64,000 nucleotides of DNA from Delphinapterus leucas (taxonomy: Eukaryota > Chordata > Mammalia > Artiodactyla > Monodontidae). This document shows, in pieces, positions 51,791 through 63,659 of the stretch. Every line of letters begins with the position of its first letter. Position 1 is the stretch's first letter. The position numbers were made by a program, and so were the translations under genes. A model generated the notes under the pieces. The model saw only the letters and a program-made list of their open reading frames with translations. It was not told where the DNA came from and searched no databases. The stretch is taken from assembly GCF_002288925.2 (NCBI RefSeq), contig NW_022098000.1:16376889-16440888 (forward strand), written 5' to 3'.

Positions 51791-53419
51791 AGTAGTTAAA
51801 CTTACTGGCAGAAATTCTTGAATATGAAATTCTAGGTAGATAGGTGGTGACTTTCAGAAGACTAACACTAAATCTCTTTTATTTTTATGATTAACGCCTA
51901 CCACCCCCTGCCAAAAAGACCCCCTAAAAACCCAAAACGCAAAAACGTCTCCATCTTGACTCTTTGCAGACCATTGATGGAAGTTATGACCTGGTGCTTT
52001 GGCTGGGGTGGTATTTTTCGGTTTTAACTCTCTTCTGCGTTCCTCTGTATTCATCTGGGGCCTCCTAGACATTCAGGGCTAAGTTCAGATAGCATTTTGC
52101 CCCTTGTAGGTACTCAGTTGAGGGTAATTCCGTGGAACAAAGTAGATCAGGTAATTGAATTAACTTTTAAAACACACACTGAAATTTGTTTTTTCAGGTT
52201 AGTGTTAAGGAATACAAATTTATGCTGTGACCTGGTACCTAAAATTATTGACCAGCCTAGGACCTCATTTTGAATTAACAGGAAAAAAAAAAACCTCATT
52301 TTGAATTAACAGGAAAAAAAAAAAAAAAGCCCACCGCAGAATCAGTAGAGGTGATAATCATGTTCTTTCAAGGGAAATTGTAAATTGGTCTGGACTTTAG
52401 CAACCTCTGGACTTCAGCGTTCATGGAGGGGAAAGGAAAAGGTCTAAAGATCTTCAGGCCAACTTGGTGGCTCAGACTTTCTTTTCAAAGTCCTTTGATA
52501 TGTGTTTATTAGTTAAGTTTGCAGTTCTCTAAATGCTATCACTCCTACTATTTGCACTGGACCCCTGCCACGTCTCCATCCATAGCAGATGGATTCTTTC
52601 CTTCCATCCCCATATACATTCTTCAGGGTTGGTTACTTTCTGATTGACACTGGGAGTGAGACTGCAGAAAGGGGGAGGGTGCAGAAGAGGGATTGCGTTC
52701 ATTTGATTTTGTTTCTGTATTTCTCTTAAGCTTATTGGAGTGCAAATGGCAGGCTAAGAAGTGGTCCAATATACTGCTGCACGGGCTTCTGGAGGATTGT
52801 TTTCCAAAGTTATACCGCGAAAGATGGTTAGTTTTAGGGATTTTTGCTGTCGCCTCATGTTTTCTTTTGCTTCCCCTCCTCTTGGACACTGGTTTAGGGG
52901 TTCCCAGTGTAATATTTAGACCAGAACACACTTTGGTGACCCTCTGACCTGTGCCAGTGACAGGTACAGAGTCACAGTCTGACTTGTGACTTGGCCCAAA
53001 GAGGGCTGATCGCTTTGCAGTTAGGAGGCTTTAAAATATTCCTTTAAAATCACATGACCAAGACTGAACTCAGAAGACCCTATGCACACTTGCAGTCACT
53101 GGTGAAGGTATTCTTATTAAAAAGATGCCCAGAGGCAACTAGAAATGTGAGTCTCAAGTTCAGGAGAGGCTGGAGATGCATTTGAAGCCATAGATGTGGA
53201 TGAGGTCACTTGGGGGAATGGGTACAGAGGGAGTGGAGGAGAGTTACCTTTTTTACCATTGTGGCTGAATTAACTTTGTGCCCTTGGTCCCGGAGTAGAA
53301 GGAGAGGATGCTTTCTCTCAGGCTTCCTCGGGCCCCTGAAGTAGCAGTGGGGCAGTGGTTCCTGGTTTGTGTCCTTTCAGGAGGAGGGCTGCCTGCTCCT
53401 TGGTTTCCATGGCGCCACT
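51791..53419. other. Intron with one short tandem duplication
   Basis: About 1.6 kb without a recognised interspersed repeat. It contains the two-unit A-rich tandem at 52263-52329. Open frames at 52623-52947 on both strands are not supported by family or splice evidence. Confidence 0.45.
52263..52329. repeat. Two-copy tandem repeat, about 31-bp unit ending in an A run
   Basis: cctcattttgaattaacagg followed by 11 A (52263-52293) is repeated exactly and followed by 15 A (52294-52328). Confidence 0.95.
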
Positions 53420-53834
53420 GGCCCCTCCGTCTCTTCTGGCTCCTCTTGCTTGCCGACCCCTTAAGTGTTTGTGCTTTTTAGACTCCTTTTAAGATACTCT
53501 CCTCCACTCATTCTCTATATCCGTTCCCCGAGGGACCGAGTCATTTACACCGATGGCTTCACGTTCCTGTGACCACTGAAAATGCATCTCCGTCCTCTTC
53601 GGAGTCTCAGACTCTTAATTCTGTTTTGCTTCCTGGGCATCTCCACCTGAGTATGTCCCATAGGTACTTCCAACTGATGTCCCCTACAATATTTGGGATC
53701 CTCCCACCTTCACTTTAACCAAACTTCTCCACCCAAATAGGAACCCCCTCTAGTTTCACCAGTTTTGAACGCCCCACAGTCACCTATTTGACCAAACCAG
53801 AAACGGGAGACTCATCCTCTCCACTTTACCTCTT
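53420..53834 (+). repeat. L2 LINE interior
   Basis: Sense L2: cttcctgggcatctccacct, gagtatgtcccataggtact, tccaactgatgtcccc, then accaaaccagaaacgggaga. This matches the region just 5' of the L2 3' third. The 5' limit is uncertain, and the CHR SINE interrupts it. Confidence 0.75.
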
Positions 53835-54044
53835 TTTTTTTTTTTTTTTTTTTTCGGTTCGCGGGCCTCTCACTGTTGTGGCCTCTCCCGTTGCGGAGCA
53901 CAGGCCCTGGACACGCAGGCTCAGCGGCCATGGCTCACGGGCCCAGCCGCTATGCAGCATGTGGTATCTTCCCGGACCGGGGCACGAACCCGTGTCCCCT
54001 GCATCGGCAGGCGGACTCTCAACCACTGCGCCACCAGGGAAGCC
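53835..54044 (-). mobile_element. CHR-type SINE inserted in L2
   Basis: Full minus-strand copy with a T-run tail. The target duplication ctccactttacctctt (53819-53834) and ctccaccttacctctt (54045-54060) has one mismatch in 16. It separates two halves of one L2. Confidence 0.97.
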
Positions 54045-54770
54045 CTCCACCTTACCTCTTACATCTTCTTGTTCTACTGTCCTGTCTGTCTCTGTTCTGT
54101 GTCTGAAATGCTTTCCTGCATACCCATTAGCCTGGCTGTAGCTGAGTTCACACTCTCAGTGTTTGTCTCTTATATAAAAATAATCCCCTAAGTGGTTTCG
54201 TGCCTCAAACTGCACTGCTTTTTAGATCTGTTTTCCCCTTTAAGCAAAGTGGTCCTCTGAAACTATAAATCAGCCCATGGCACACCCTTGCCTACAATAT
54301 CTCAGTGATCCCCTGTTATTTACAGGGTGAAGTTCTGATGCTGGGATGTTGTGGACAAGGCCTTTCAGCATCTGACCTACCCGTCCCCCTCCCTCCCACA
54401 CCCCCAGCCATGCCAAATTGTTCCCTCTATGCTTTTTTAACCTCTCTGTCTTTGCACCTGCTGTTCCTTCTGCTTGGAATGTCTTTTTCTTCTGCATTTG
54501 CTTGACTGAATTCTACTCATCCTTTAAGTTCACTCAAATGCCATCGCCTCTGTGAGCCCTTTCTGTCCACTCTTGGAAGTTAAGCATTTATTCTTCGGTT
54601 CCCCTTTGCCTGTTCAGACCTCAGTTATGCTATTTGTCACATTGCTGTCATTATTTGTTTATACGATGCCTCCCCAAGTATATGCTGGGCCCCCTGGTGT
54701 AGCATAGTTCATGGTGTATAATAAGTGCTTAGGAAATTTTAATTGAGAAACGAATATTGTATTTGCATCG
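54045..54770 (+). repeat. L2 LINE 3' half
   Basis: Sense L2 resumes after the SINE: caaagtggtcctctgaaact, ctttgcacctgctgttcctt, ctgcttggaatgtctttttc, aagttcactcaaatgccatc and gtataataagtgcttaggaa. Order is preserved to the 3' end. Confidence 0.85.
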
Positions 54771-54789
54771 TGGCTTCCCCCGTGTAGGA

Positions 54790-54985
54790 CATTTTCACCT
54801 CTGTTACATTTCATCCTGATGATGTCCCTGTGATGCAAATACTTTGATCCTCATTTGATAGATGAGGAAGTTGAGTCATAGGAGGAAGTTGAGTCATAGA
54901 GATGATAGATTATTTGCCTATAGCTCCACAACCAAGTTGGTGACAAAGCCAGAAACAGACTCCAGATTTTCTGATCCTTGTAAAG
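54790..54985 (-). repeat. MIR with internal 18-bp tandem duplication
   Basis: Reversed MIR (tgatcctcatttgatagatg, then gcctatagctccacaaccaa). It contains two adjacent copies of aggaagttgagtcatag at about 54866-54900, where the family has one. Confidence 0.75.
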
Positions 54986-55067
54986 TCAGGCCCAGATTTA
55001 GATATGGGATTCTGCTTTTAGTCAGACGGTGGTTTGGTCTTTTAACTATTCCATTAAGTTCACTAAC

Positions 55068-55098
55068 TGTGTGTGTGTGTGCGTGTGCGTGTGTGTGT
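55068..55098. repeat. (TG)n microsatellite with CG interruptions
   Basis: A TG run interrupted by two gcg units. Confidence 0.95.
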
Positions 55099-55129
55099 AA
55101 CCCATGGTGACAGGTGAGGCATCCATGGC

Positions 55130-55250
55130 ATCACTGATTCTTAGAATTGTAAGTTAGGTAGTTTGTTATCTTACAGATGAGAAAATTCTGTACCCGAGAA
55201 GTTCACAAGCTACTATTAGTGGCAGAACCCAAACCTCCTGACGGTTAGTC
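55130..55250 (-). repeat. MIR fragment
   Basis: Reversed MIR: ttgttatcttacagatgaga, then cacaagctactattagtggc and agaacccaaacctcctgacg. Confidence 0.6.
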
Positions 55251-55985
55251 ACGTGTTATCTTTCTTACTACATGTTGCGCAATCCTCAGTTCTATTGGAC
55301 AGAGTTTTACGGTTGAACTCATGGTTGTTAGTAGGACTTGTTGAGCCATTAGGCCAGTGAATTCTTGGGAAGAGCCTACCTTTGGAGCAGAAAGGATATC
55401 ATTTCTGTGACCATTAAGGTCCATGAAAGTGATAGAACCCAGAAGGGAAAGAATAAAATGATGACGTTGTTTCATTCGTTACCCCACTTTGCAGACCATA
55501 TTCCTTCTTTTCCAGTGGGCTTCCTGGATTCTTGAGCATGTGCCATTTTGAAATAAAACCAAGGCATCTAATTAGGCTGATGGTGCGTTCAGTAGTCAGA
55601 AGGGTTGTGGTGTCCTGGTGTAAGTAGAGTATACAGCATGCTGGGCCTCAAGAGGACAACATCCCAGTTACCTGGAAAGAGACATGGAACTGACATTGGT
55701 GGTATCTCTGTCCCTTCCGCTGGGCTGTCGCTCTCTGTACATATATATGTAGGCATGTAATAGAGATAATGTAAATTTATAACCATATACACGTGTATGT
55801 GGAAAAGCCAATACTTTATACATTTTACGCAGACAAAAGAAAAATCTTCAACTGTCATTACTGATTAGATAATTCAGCACGAAGCCAGCAGACAAAAATC
55901 TTTAAAACTTTACATCTGCTTTTGGAAAAAGTTTAATTTTAATCACCTGAAGTTTCTTTTTTTTTTAATATTTAAAAAAATATTG
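55251..55985. other. Intron, no recognised element
   Basis: About 730 bases of unique-looking intron, including alternating pyrimidine-purine stretches near 55738-55800. Confidence 0.4.
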
Positions 55986-56179
55986 GGCTTCCCTGGTGGC
56001 GCAGTGGTCGAGAGTCCACCTGCCGATGCAGGGGACACGGGTTCGTGCCCCGGTCCGGGAAGATCCCGCATGCCGCGGAGCGGCTGGGTCCGTGAGCCAT
56101 GGCTGCTGAGCCTGCGCGTCCGGAGCCTGTGCTCCGCAACGGGAGAGGCCACAACAGTGAGAGGCCCACATACCGCAAA

Positions 56180-56188
<9 letters not shown>
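55986..56188 (+). mobile_element. CHR-type SINE with TA-repeat tail
   Basis: Full sense copy starting ggcttccctggtggcgcagt. The A tail at 56177-56188 runs straight into the (TA)22 repeat. The 5' flank aaaaaatattg corresponds to A-run plus tattg after the microsatellite, so the repeat probably expanded inside the 3' target copy. Confidence 0.95.

Positions 56189-56232
<44 letters not shown>
56189..56232. repeat. (TA)22 microsatellite at a SINE tail
   Basis: Uninterrupted TA repeat directly after the SINE A tail; prone to cruciform formation and length change. Confidence 0.98.
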
Positions 56233-56234
<2 letters not shown>

Positions 56235-56235
<1 letters not shown>

Positions 56236-58690
56236 AGCTGGTGTCTCTATCATGTTCTTTCATTGAGGGGTCACTGATGATGAGCTCTGAAAAAGTGGCC
56301 ACCAACCCACTTCCTTGGGTTTGGCAAGAATGCACTTTTCTAGTCTGTTGTGCCTTGAAAAAAAAAAGGTAAAACTTGCTATCTTCTAACTCCATTTAAC
56401 ACTACTTTAGATTCCCTTTTATATAACAATAACTTGATCCCACTCAAAATACTTGGCACCTTTCGTGACAGAGTGGAATGTAAGAACACTTTAGCAGATC
56501 TGAAAGTGAGTAAACGCTGGTTGTTTTGGAATGAAGAGGGTAGAGTTTTCAGTTCTTTATTCAGAGTTCGCAGAAGGTAAGAGTACCGGGATTAACACAA
56601 TAGACTCCCTTCATTACACATGGCTGAACAAAGCAATTATCTGTCTATCAAGACTGTAGTACATCGTGCAGCAGCGTTTAGGAAGGGTGTATGGATGGGT
56701 GGATAAGCGCTATTCCATTGGAAAAGGCTGCTGATCCACGAGGGAATTTTTCTGAGTTTAACTTGTAAACTGTTTTATTTTGGAGTTTATATCATGTTAC
56801 CCTTGCAGTTTAGAGAGAAATGAGGTTGTTATTTTTTTAATGTTGTTGATGGCATTTTTCAGTTCCTTACCCATCTGACTTTTATTAGGGGGGTTATTTC
56901 AAAGACATCTCCTGTTTAAGCATGTTTAAACAATCTGTTTGAGACCTGTTGTGTAGATATAAACACAATAGTCCTTTAATGCAGTAGAACAGACTTCTGA
57001 CAGACACAGCACATAACAGACATCCATCCATTATTGCTTAAGCCGCTGTTCCTTCCACGCCTGACCTGAGAGGGTAACCACAGAGCTCAGCTGACAGCAT
57101 TGGCCGCTCGGAAGACACTGACATACCCCCTGTTCCTGTCTAGCGAGCAGAGAATTGCAGAGCGGCAGACAATTGGAGAGGCCTTAGACCAGATTAAAAC
57201 TAAGTACCTTAAATCTGTCTTAATGGCTGTGTTTACCTCTCCTTCTTCTTCATTCCTTTAAAAAAGTAATCAGGTTTTGCAAGCGTTAAGAAAACCACCT
57301 CTTCTTGCCAGCTGGACTAGGTCCAGTTTAAGCAAGAAATTCTCCCCCTCCCCCTCTTTTTTCTCCCCTGTCTTTTTCTTTTTTCTTCTTCTATGATCTT
57401 CACTGCCATTCAGCACAGTAAGACCAGGCTGCGGGAGCTGGCTGACTTTTTCCTTGGTTATTACTTCTTAACATTTTCTTCCTGTTACAGAAAGGGGAAA
57501 ATTGAAAATGATGTTCCTCGGCTGTAGCAGCAAATGTCAAGAGAGGAGCCCTTTGCACTTTTTAATTGCTTCGATGTAGTGCTTTTTTTTCTTTGCTCGA
57601 AACACACACACAGTCACACAGCACATGCCCCAAACTGTAATAATGAAAGAGAAACAGAGAAGATCGCATGCTAAGGAAACTCAGCCAGGATCCAGGAATT
57701 GCGTGACAGTCTGTAGGCTAGCTGTCACTAGACTCTTTGAAGAATAATGCCATCCATGTTTAGCTGGGTTATTGGCAAATAAACAGTGATGCTTTTTGTT
57801 CAACTATGGAAACTACCATTTCCATTGCCTAAAACGTTACCGTTAAGAAAAAAAAATCTTTACATCTCTCAGTGGGGTCTCTGTAAAGGCCAGTAACACA
57901 AAACTGTGGTGTGTATGAATATATTATAGTCAAAGAAGGCAAAGGAAATGTTTTCAGAACTAACACACTCGAGTTTTACTAAGTTTTGTGAGTGAAGTGT
58001 AGACATAGAGAAAGAGATCTTTTGTTCATTTCCCAGAAACTGAAGGGAGAGATGTGGATTCTGATGGCCCAGGACAGTTGTGGATGTTGGGTTGTAATTA
58101 GTAGAACAAGATGTGTTGTGATAAAATGGAGTCAGTAAGACCGGGTATAATGTAACAAAATCTCTGAATTAAGCTTCTCGGCTTTTTCTTATTTTGTTCT
58201 TTTTAGGTCTCTTTTCCTTAGCCTTTTTTTCCTTCTTTCCTTGTATGGCAGCCTGGCATATGAAAAAGAGGACAGAGGCTGGTCAGGGGCTAGTGTCCAG
58301 TGTCACTGCCTACTTCCGTGACTTCAAACAGGTCACAGGGGTTTTCTGGGCATCAATTCCTTTCCTAAAATAAAACATGGTCTGGTGAAATCCACATTCT
58401 CTTCCAGCTCTGAAAAATTCGAATTCATATAATCTTATTTTGAATGCGAGTAAAGATGGAGAAAGAAGCATCCCTTGGAAACAACAGGCAGGCAAAGTCA
58501 AGGGTAGCGGGATTGGAACTAGAAAGAAAGTGCCAGAGAATTTAGAGGTAAAGAAGCAAAAGTAGATTAGAGACGTATTAGGACAGAGGAGAGGGGCTGA
58601 GCTGAAGTCAGCCAGGTTCCCGGTTTAGTTCTTTTTCCACCGCCCGCAAAAATACTACACCTCCTCCTGTATATTTCCATTACGCTTTCA
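56235..58690. other. Repeat-free block, candidate regulatory DNA
   Basis: About 2.4 kb with no interspersed repeat I recognise. It has a polypyrimidine tract at 57338-57395 and one RUNX-type TGTGGT near 57907. Fifty-eight-base-scale homopolymers and microsatellites are absent. No coding signal or splice-flanked open frame. The surrounding intron averages about one CHR SINE per 3 kb, so the gap may be constraint or chance. Confidence 0.4.
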
Positions 58691-58706
58691 TCTGGTCTTT
58701 CTTTAC

Positions 58707-58923
58707 TTTTTTTTTTTTTTTTTTTTTTTTTGCGGTACGCGGGCCTCTCACTGTTGTGGCCTCTCCCGTTGCGGAGCACAGGCTACGGACACGCAGGGTC
58801 AGCGGCCATGGCTCACGGGCCCAGCCGCTCCGCGGCATGTGAGATCCTCCCAGACCGGGGCACGAACCCGTGTCCCCTGCATCGGCAGGCGGACTCTCAA
58901 ACACTGTGCCACCAGGGAAGCCC
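58707..58923 (-). mobile_element. CHR-type SINE
   Basis: Full minus-strand copy with a T run of over 20. The target duplication tctttac occurs at 58700-58706 and 58924-58930. The long, pure tail suggests a young insertion. Confidence 0.96.
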
Positions 58924-58930
58924 TCTTTAC

Positions 58931-60154
58931 ATTTTTAAAATCCTTTTTTCTCCTTACCTCCCATGAATTTCTCTTTCTTTAGATATTTCAGGTTGCTTGA
59001 CTCCATTATTTCAAGAAAAAGGATTGTACTCTAAGCATATGTTTTTCAGGGGCTATTCCCTGGTGAGCGACTGTCCTTTCTTCCAGATACTTATTCTTTG
59101 ATTGTCGGGATCTGCCACAGCCTAAAATCTAAAAGTTATAGAGTAACTTGCATTTATATACCTGCGAATTAATATCTCACAATTCTTTCATTTGTGTATT
59201 TATCGAAAGATCTTGAATTCTTTAACCTTTAGAAGCCTACATTTTGAAAGAGGCTGTCCTTCAATCATCTCTCTCATGCATCTAATTATATTTTAAAAAT
59301 GACTCCATACGAGTTTGGAAGAGTGAACTTTTTACTCACTGATCTAAACTGGCGCCTCTTATTATTAAAAGAAAGCAAATTCAAGCTTTTAACATTTTTT
59401 TCTATGAACTGGAGTTCCTAGAATATTTCTATGGAGTCTATGGCTTAACTATGTAATTATGTCTCTTGAGTAGATTATGTTTTTCTTCCCATAATTATGT
59501 TTTTACCCAAGAGACTTGGAAGGCTTCAGACCTCTCTTGGGTGAAATTGTTCTTCTTCTCTTCTTTCCTGATAAACTCTGAATTCTGCATGCCTGACTGT
59601 TCAAGGGCTCGAAAGAGAGCTCTTGAAGATATGTGGTAGTGATTACCATTTTTTTTTTCCTTTAGAAATTGGTTTATATATTAAGAAGGCCCTTAGAGGG
59701 AAGATCTGTTAGTTCATTTTTGAAATGCCATCAGAGAAGAATCTCCTGGAAGGGGATTTGTTTATGATCTGTGGTCCTCTGTCTGAAGCCACACACTAAC
59801 AGTGGTCTAGGGCTGTCTTGTCTCACAGGCCATCCTGTGTGAGCTCTGGGGCCCCATGTACACATCATGTTCCACGGCTGCTAATTTCCAGTGGCTCGGA
59901 GGGGCTCCAGGCCTTCCTTAAACATGAAGACAGTTTCTTAGTCCATTTCATTATTCTAGTCCCGAAATAGTTTTTGACCTGAACCAGACAGCATAGTCTT
60001 AGGAAAAACGATGACTCAGCAGCCTTTCCCAGCAAAGATTAGAGACTCATCAATTTTACTGTGGGAAATGTTGCCCAATAACCAGCCTTTTTTTCCCCCC
60101 CTCCTCTCTGACTTTTACTGGACAAAAGGAGAGATAATTCTAAATGTAACAATG
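58931..60154. other. Intron, no recognised interspersed repeat
   Basis: About 1.2 kb of unique-looking intron. It contains a small perfect inverted repeat, acccaagaga at 59505-59514 and tctcttgggt at 59533-59542 with an 18-base spacer. Confidence 0.45.
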
Positions 60155-61250
60155 TTCTTATTTACGAATTTAACAAGTATTTGTTGTGTGCCTTCTCTGT
60201 ACCTAGGCTCAAAGTTACGTGTTAGATGTAGGACGTGACACCCATCCTCAGGGGGTTCACAGTCAAGTCCAGGAGAATCTAAGATATTAGGGTTTGAAAT
60301 TTTATATAAATATTTTATATCAATTCACAGAGAGTTAATGCTTACTGAATGCCTACTACACTTAAGTATAACCACATGTAGTGGACAAAAAGCAGTTGTA
60401 GCTGCTCTCAGTTTGCTGTGATAGAAACCAGAGGGCTCACCGAGGCCCTAGAGACAGAAAAGACCAGAACAAATGTGGTGACCAGGTTGAGACTGGGAAG
60501 GGATTTGGCCAAATGGAGGTGCTGGGGAGAGAGGCAGTTCTGAGTGGAGGAGGCGGCTTGGGCAAAGGCACGGGGACTCTGAAGAACTGTGGGGATTCCA
60601 GTGTGAGTGGGGCATAGGCCGGGAGCAGTATGGTTGGAGCCATTGGAAGAAAGTGTGATAAGGTACATTGAGACCGTCTTTTCCAGGTTCTTGTTTACTG
60701 GGCTCAGGGGGCTCTGTTTAATTTGATAGACACTGTAAGACGACTGAAAGGGTTTGCGCAGGTACATAACGTTAATGTTAGGATTTAGGGACTGAAAGGA
60801 CTTTAGAAATTATGGAAACGAACTCTTCGTTTTTGCTAGGTCTCAGAGAGTTCCATTAAACCCTTCCTGTGGTCATACAGCTGGTTGGTGCCCTTTCATA
60901 TATGCCAGCCTGCTGCTCTGGTATCTTAACCACAAGTGAGAGATTAGGAGTGGTCCTAGTGGGAATGGAAACTAGGGGCTCATCCCTGTAGATGGGCTAG
61001 ACCTGCAGAAACTACAGGCATGGGCTTGACCGGATGCTGGGGTCTAGGAAAGGGAGGTGGAAAAGACCTAGGCTGGATTTTGAGCCTGGGAGACTAGAAA
61101 ACAGTTATATTAATGGAAACAGGGAAATTAGAGGAGAAGCTGGTTGGGACTGTTTGTAGTGGCACAGGGAGGTGTGTCAGGGAGAGGCGAAGAACTTATC
61201 TAAACATTGGGTGCATGACAAAGGTACAGGTCTTCGATTTTTAGACTTTT
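60155..61250 (-). repeat. L2 LINE, decayed
   Basis: Reversed L2 3' end (gtatttgttgtgtgccttct, ctgtacctaggctcaaagtt, ggggttcacagtcaagtcca), then less clear interior sequence (gcggcttgggcaaaggcacg, actagaaaacagttatatta). The 3' 130 bases are confident; the remainder is inferred from order. Confidence 0.6.
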
Positions 61251-62260
61251 GCAGACCACCAGTGAAATGTAATCGTCTGAATGTAAACAGATAAGAGTTT
61301 CACTTTTCTCAATAGTATTTTCATTTTCACAGGTATGTAGGAATGCAGAAAATCAAGGTTTTTAACCTAGAGCCTCAATAAAGTATTTGGATCCAAACTT
61401 TGCATGGCTTCCCTAAGAACTCACTTGAGTCTGTGTCATCTTCCATTTTTGCAGGAATGTAGTAACGCTCATCCTCAGAGGTAAAATTCCAAGTCATTTC
61501 ATTTGGAATTGAGTTATGACTTTAAAAGTAGTCAACCTGTTCCGTAACCCCTCCCTGCAAACACTCTTTCATGTGCCACTTTCAGGGTAGAGAGATTAGA
61601 ATTGAAGGCATCATTTTTGTCCCCCCAGAACTGCTGTGGAATAGCATCTCTGTTGCATATAACCAATTTACTCTGAAAAATGGTACTTCTGGTTCAAGTC
61701 CTCTCCCCTTTTCCTTTTTACTCTCTGAGTCATTGTCACAACATTCTTAGATGGTTCTACCCTGTGGCTTGAGCCCTAGGGTATTGGCCCAGATCTCATT
61801 CTGTCGCTTGACTTGCTGGCAGCAAAGTTAGCTCATGTCTTCCCAGAACCCCCCTCTCCTCCAGGTGGGCCTGACGGCATGGCACAGGAGGTCTCAGGGG
61901 CTGCCAAAGTGTTGTTTTATTGGTCAGGGGATGAAAAGATCTGTCTTAAAAGACAGATTTCCATATATATTGCATCGTTGAAAACAATTAATGTTGTCAA
62001 ATGAGAAGTGTCAAGTGATTTGAAGATCGTTTGCCTCTGGTTAGGTTAATATCTCATATATGTTCAGCACCATCTTGTCTCACAGGATGTCTGTTATCAT
62101 GGTTCTGTCATTTGTCCTCCAACTAGCTTTTCTTCTTCCTTCTCTGCTTATCAGGATCCTCCTCCACCTTCAAGGACATAATGATCTCATCGGTGAGGGC
62201 TTCCTCTTCCCTGTTAGTCAGCATCAGTTGTTCCCCTGTTCTTCCAATGGCATTTTATTA
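61251..62260. other. Intron, no recognised element
   Basis: About 1 kb without a nameable repeat or coding signal. Confidence 0.4.
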
Positions 62261-62261
62261 C

Positions 62262-62600
62262 TTTTTAAAGTTTTTTTTTTATTGTGAAAAATTTCAGACA
62301 TACATTAGAAGAGATTATATTTCATAAAACCCCAGGTACCCATCGCCTTGTTTTATAATTAATAGCATTTTGCTGTATTTGCTTCATTTGTTATTTTGCT
62401 GAAATATTTTAGCAAAATATTATATTTTATTACCAGACATCAGGACATTTAACCTCTAGTTACCCGTTCTAAAACCTAAGGGCATACTCTTACATAATCA
62501 CCAAGAGCACCTCTTCCTTAATATTTTGAAATAGTCCATATTTATATTTTTTCAATTGATCCCCAAACTGTAGCATTTCAGTGATTGTCTCACACAGTCC
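62262..62600 (-). repeat. Old L1 LINE 3' fragment
   Basis: Reversed old L1: attgtgaaaaatttcagaca, tacattagaagagattatat, ccccaggtacccatcgcctt, then aatagtccatatttatattt. Confidence 0.7.
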
Positions 62601-62609
62601 TTTGCAGTT

Positions 62610-62765
62610 AGACTTAACTTGCCTTTCTTCCCTACTAGACTGTGCACTGCTTGAGGGCAAGGACGTTATCTTATATATTTTCTCCCCGCTCCTCCTTAAA
62701 ATGCCTAGCGAGACTCACATGGTAGATGCCCAGCACACACTAGCTAGACTAACTGACCTGAATTT
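62610..62765 (+). repeat. L2 LINE 3' end, weak
   Basis: The stretch actagactgtgcactgcttg, agggcaaggacgttatctta, then catggtagatgcccagcaca follows the sense L2 terminus. Confidence 0.55.
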
Positions 62766-63659
62766 GGACGCCATACTGATTCCTGATTGATGCTTTATTG
62801 CAGATCTGCCTCTTAACTTTATTTTATTTAAACATTGTATCTTCCTGATACCCAGGATACAAGTAGATAGATACCTAATAAAACAAGTGAGTGTTTAAAA
62901 CTGATTTAAAAATACTACTGTAAAGAGAGGAGCTGTCAAACATCATGCCCTAGTGACCAGCAAAATGACCCTTCTGTGCCACGTGAGAGCGAAGGGGCTG
63001 TGCCACGCCCTGCCTGTTGTGAAAGGCGTACTCTTCTGTTAAGTGCACTTGGGCATCCTTCAAGAGGGCTCACTAATTGGCGTACTGCATCACGCTGTGA
63101 ATACAGGGCACAGAGCGTGAGGTTCTGGCTGGGCGCCCACCCGCCTCTCCAGAGTTGTGAAGCGGTGCTCAATCGACTTTTATAAAAATGGGCGAAATGG
63201 GTTACATCAGAGTGGCACGTTTGTTTTTGTAGTTCACATACCACGGTTTCAGAGTCTTCACGGACCAGTTTCAGAAGCGTGATTTTTTAAGCAGAAGTTC
63301 TAAAGGCAACATTACCAACTTTCACCGTGGGTGAGTTGCCCTTGGACTGAAAGAGCTGGGTGGGGAAGAATGGGACCATTAGACTGCTGGTTGGTGACTT
63401 AACCGTTCCTCATGTGTCTTTGCTCTAGGGATGTGTGAATGCTGTGACCCTTCCATCACACTTTCTTCTTGTGCCCCTGAATTTGTTGCAACAAAAGTCA
63501 TATTCAGCCAAACACACTGAACTTTTTGAATGAAATTTGTTCTGAAAACTACTTTTTTTTCCACTTGAAATTCACTTTTGACTGTGATTTTTTCTGAATG
63601 ACTGATGATGTGCTGTTTTAATCTAAAACAAGCTGGTTGGCAAATGGGAGGGAAAAGAG
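62766..63659. other. Intron, no recognised element
   Basis: About 0.9 kb. A CpG-containing, GC-richer patch occurs near 62980-63180; its overlapping open frames on both strands have no family similarity. Confidence 0.4.
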
